The notes beneath the pieces were generated by a model. It searched no databases and was not told where the DNA came from. It saw only the letters and a list, made by a program, of their open reading frames with translations. Both the position numbers and the translations under genes were made by a program. Shown here in pieces: positions 6,901 to 7,960 of a DNA stretch of 7,960 bases (position 1 is the first letter of the stretch; every line of letters begins with the position of its first letter). This DNA is from Deltaproteobacteria bacterium (GTDB taxonomy: Bacteria > Desulfobacterota > GWC2-55-46). The DNA lies in contig JACPGA010000312.1 of the NCBI GenBank assembly GCA_016182705.1, positions 1 to 7,960 of the forward strand. Direction: 5' to 3'.

Positions 6901-7551
6901 AAGGTTCTTCTGCCCGGGGCTTTCATCGACATTGCCGAAAGGTTCGGCATCGTTGGCCTTATCGACAGGATGATAATAAAGAAGGCGATGGAAACACAGG
7001 CGAGGATGATGAAAAAAGGCATTCTCCTGAGCTTCGCCATGAACCTTTCAGGAAAAGACCTCGGGGACTCGGAACTGCTTGACTATGTAAAGGCCGGGAT
7101 AATAGAAACTGGTGCCGACCCGAAATTCCTCGTTTTCGAGATAACCGAAACGGCTGCCATAAGCGACCTTGACAAGGCGACTAAGTTCGTAAGGTCGCTA
7201 AAGGAGCTGGGCTGCCATTTCTCTTTGGATGACTTCGGAGTGGGCTTCACGTCTTTTACTTATCTGAAGGAGCTGCAGGTAGATTTCATCAAGATAGACG
7301 GCTCGTTCATAAGAAAGCTCCACGAGAACTCCAATGACCAGGTATTCGTAAAGGCCATCACGGATCTGGCCAAGGGGCTCAAGATAAAGTCGACCGCGGA
7401 ATTCGTCGAGAATGAAGAAAGCCTCGATCTCCTTAAGGCTTTCGGCGTTGACTTTGCCCAGGGCTACCTTATCGGGAAACCATCGCCAGAGCTGCAATTC
7501 GCGGGCGAGAAGTTCACGGTACCCAGGCGTGAAAGCAAGGCTCTCACTTAA
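3964..7551 (+). CDS. Membrane-bound Cache-HAMP-PAS3-GGDEF-EAL c-di-GMP signalling protein
   Basis: This 1195-residue sensor probably makes and/or breaks cyclic di-GMP in response to an external signal. The order is: basic N-terminus and membrane segment (about 11-31); periplasmic Cache-like sensor (about 35-295); second membrane segment (298-317); HAMP (318-370); PAS1 (about 376-490), PAS2 (500-618) and PAS3 (626-745), the first two ending in DITERKK/DVTERKK; GGDEF (745-907); EAL (932-1181). In the GGDEF domain the metal and substrate residues are present (DMDQFK 789-794, ND 797-798, GH 801-802). The signature is SGDEF (841-845), there is no RxxD inhibitory site (DGEP 832-835 stands there), and about eight residues are inserted before it. 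The EAL domain keeps its catalytic set: Glu969 in YEAL, Asn1027, Glu1059 and Glu1062 in FEITET, Asp1089-Asp1090 in DDFG, Lys1110, Glu1146 and Gln1166. Phosphodiesterase activity is therefore likely, with cyclase activity possible. The start is GTG. The stop overlaps that of the convergent gene. The signal sensed is unknown. Confidence 0.93.
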   Translation: MRKIKFSLLKKALAATVLILLPILITFVISYGKNRDLLEKHLLEDLSLISDGFEGQVYQFLEMARRRTVDFATDGSIISVLRSGAASSRELSEHLLRNKLPIDSQIHAIAVISSKGSVVASTDPGLHGRDFSSNPVFTSTKDSSSLIEMRHGIKGVPELAVSAPVKDHNGVFIGVVTNFILLPELENVLSGEFTKELGAITAGPGPRRTLEAYIVNKDSLMITGSKFIKNAVLNQKVETEPVRACIERRQEITGFYTDYRGVKVAGASMCLPSLNWTLLVEIDSSEALQPVAAIGRNAVIAAIAVTFLISALLFIFYRTIVAQLKGLSLAALRISEGDYATRVPVKGTDEIGWLAETFNTMASQISERNSALTESDERLKSILDNSSAIVYMKDLDGRYIFVNHGYAGIFKLGCESFMSRTDYDLFPADMADRFRASDVQVMHATSAMKFEEAITREQGVHTYISIKFPLLNSAGRPYAVCGFLTDITERKKMELALKESEERLARAQRITQTGSWDWDVVNDRLWWSDEIYRIFGLEQNQFSVTYEAFLKFVHPGDREFVEHSVQQAFYNGKSYAIDHRIVLPGGEEKIVHETADLILGPDGKPVRMIGTVQDVTERKKSEFELKKLSAVIEHSVNLVFITDSHGTIEYVNPTFEQVTGYSKEDAIGQSPRILSSGEVTNSQYQEMWKTILSGQTWRSTIKNRNKSGGYYWAASVITPIRNEQGEITNFLAVQEDVTGKMMSEERIKYLANYDELTCLINRSRFIELVEEWTNMLSGRDRRAVMFLIDMDQFKLLNDTFGHGAGDEYLRRIAKVLEGALKNIYSKAPASFDGEPLLSRLSGDEFAIYLPGLTESEGMEVAEEIRKAVEDFYFSEASSSLTISLGLAALPGHGTNVKDLLTKADAAMYRAKELGRNKVHSYRAEDQDLEKMHSRLAWRERILHGLKENRFTPWFQPLLDLNTGTVHHYEALARLIDSDGKVLLPGAFIDIAERFGIVGLIDRMIIKKAMETQARMMKKGILLSFAMNLSGKDLGDSELLDYVKAGIIETGADPKFLVFEITETAAISDLDKATKFVRSLKELGCHFSLDDFGVGFTSFTYLKELQVDFIKIDGSFIRKLHENSNDQVFVKAITDLAKGLKIKSTAEFVENEESLDLLKAFGVDFAQGYLIGKPSPELQFAGEKFTVPRRESKALT

Positions 7552-7960
7552 CCGAGCATCCCGGTGAGCTCTTTGCAGAAAAACGGCAGGTCTCCCGGAT
7601 GTCGTGAAGTCACGAGCTTTCCATCGACCACGACCGGCTCGTTCGAGTATATGCCGCCTGCGTTTACAAGGTCTGTTTTCACCGAGATATAACAGGTTGC
7701 CTTCCTCCCTTTCAGCACGTCAGCTTCGATAAGCATTTGCGCGCCGTGGCATATGGCCCCGACAACCAGTCCCTTGTTGACCGCGTCTCTGACGAGCGTC
7801 ACCATGTGGCTGTTTATCCTCATCCTGTCAGGCGCTTGCCCTCCGGGGATAATGAGGCCCCCGAAAGCGTCGGCTCTTACTTCGCTGGCAGCCGCCTTTG
7901 CCTCTAACGGGTAGCCGTGCTTGCTGTTGTAAACTCCTGTTTTCGGGCCCACGACCGTGA
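7548..7960 (-). CDS. DJ-1/PfpI family protein (5' end outside window)
   Basis: The last 136 residues of a class I glutamine-amidotransferase-like protein are visible. The reading frame stays open to the right edge, where it reads TVVGPKTG, a normal internal stretch of the family, so the true start and roughly 40-50 residues lie beyond the window. The nucleophile elbow AICHGAQ is intact, with the catalytic Cys encoded at 7751-7749 followed by His, and the C-terminal SRHPGDLPFF motif is typical of PfpI/YhbO-like proteins. The partner glutamate normally sits in the missing N-terminal part. Family members have been described as intracellular proteases, chaperones or glyoxal/deglycase enzymes in stress defence, and several of these roles are disputed, so no exact reaction is assigned. 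The TAA stop overlaps the stop of the convergent signalling gene. Confidence 0.9.
   Translation of the reverse strand, partial: TVVGPKTGVYNSKHGYPLEAKAAASEVRADAFGGLIIPGGQAPDRMRINSHMVTLVRDAVNKGLVVGAICHGAQMLIEADVLKGRKATCYISVKTDLVNAGGIYSNEPVVVDGKLVTSRHPGDLPFFCKELTGMLG

Noticed and set aside
7548..7952. Start of the DJ-1/PfpI gene at the GTG of 7952
   Set aside because: The frame is open beyond it to the window edge and reads TVVGPK, a usual internal stretch of the family. This GTG encodes an internal Val and the true start is outside.

Overview
This window comes from a bacterial chromosome. It holds three complete protein genes and one gene cut by the right edge, arranged as typA (+), nhaD-type antiporter (-), a large c-di-GMP signalling gene (+), and a DJ-1/PfpI-family gene (-). 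The DNA is moderately GC-rich, and the genes use many AUA (Ile) and AGG (Arg) codons. With a membrane-anchored multi-PAS GGDEF-EAL protein and an NhaD antiporter, this suggests a Gram-negative, Desulfobacterota- or Nitrospirota-like organism. That placement is inference with low confidence. I see no rRNA, tRNA, CRISPR array or complete insertion sequence.

Left part (1-2188). Bases 1-68 hold short imperfect direct repeats built around TGTTACA. They lie upstream of a good sigma70-type promoter (154-183) and a strong ribosome binding site for typA/bipA (227-2026), a ribosome-associated translational GTPase. Two GC-rich hairpin terminators follow. The second is a 20-bp perfect inverted repeat able to work in both directions, so it can also end transcription of the facing nhaD gene.

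Middle part (2189-3963). The nhaD-type Na+/H+ antiporter gene runs leftward (3600-2296). Its 3' side holds further inverted repeats. Its 5' leader is the most interesting spot in the window: between a TATAAT box and the start codon lies a long hairpin followed by seven U residues, in the nhaD sense. This looks like an intrinsic terminator in the leader, as expected of a riboswitch or attenuator. A cation-sensing riboswitch is an attractive but untested idea. The divergent signalling gene has its own promoter candidate at 3846-3874.

Right part (3964-7960). The 1195-residue protein has the order membrane segment, periplasmic Cache-like sensor, membrane segment, HAMP, three PAS domains, GGDEF, EAL. 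The phosphodiesterase (EAL) half keeps every key residue I checked. The cyclase half carries SGDEF in place of GGDEF, lacks the RxxD inhibitory site and has a small insertion. Its stop codon overlaps that of the convergent DJ-1/PfpI gene in the 4-bp palindrome TTAA, with no terminator between them.

The four genes do not form an operon or an evident pathway. Apart from the nhaD leader and the left-edge repeats, the window reads as ordinary core-genome content, and I did not find a new multi-gene system.
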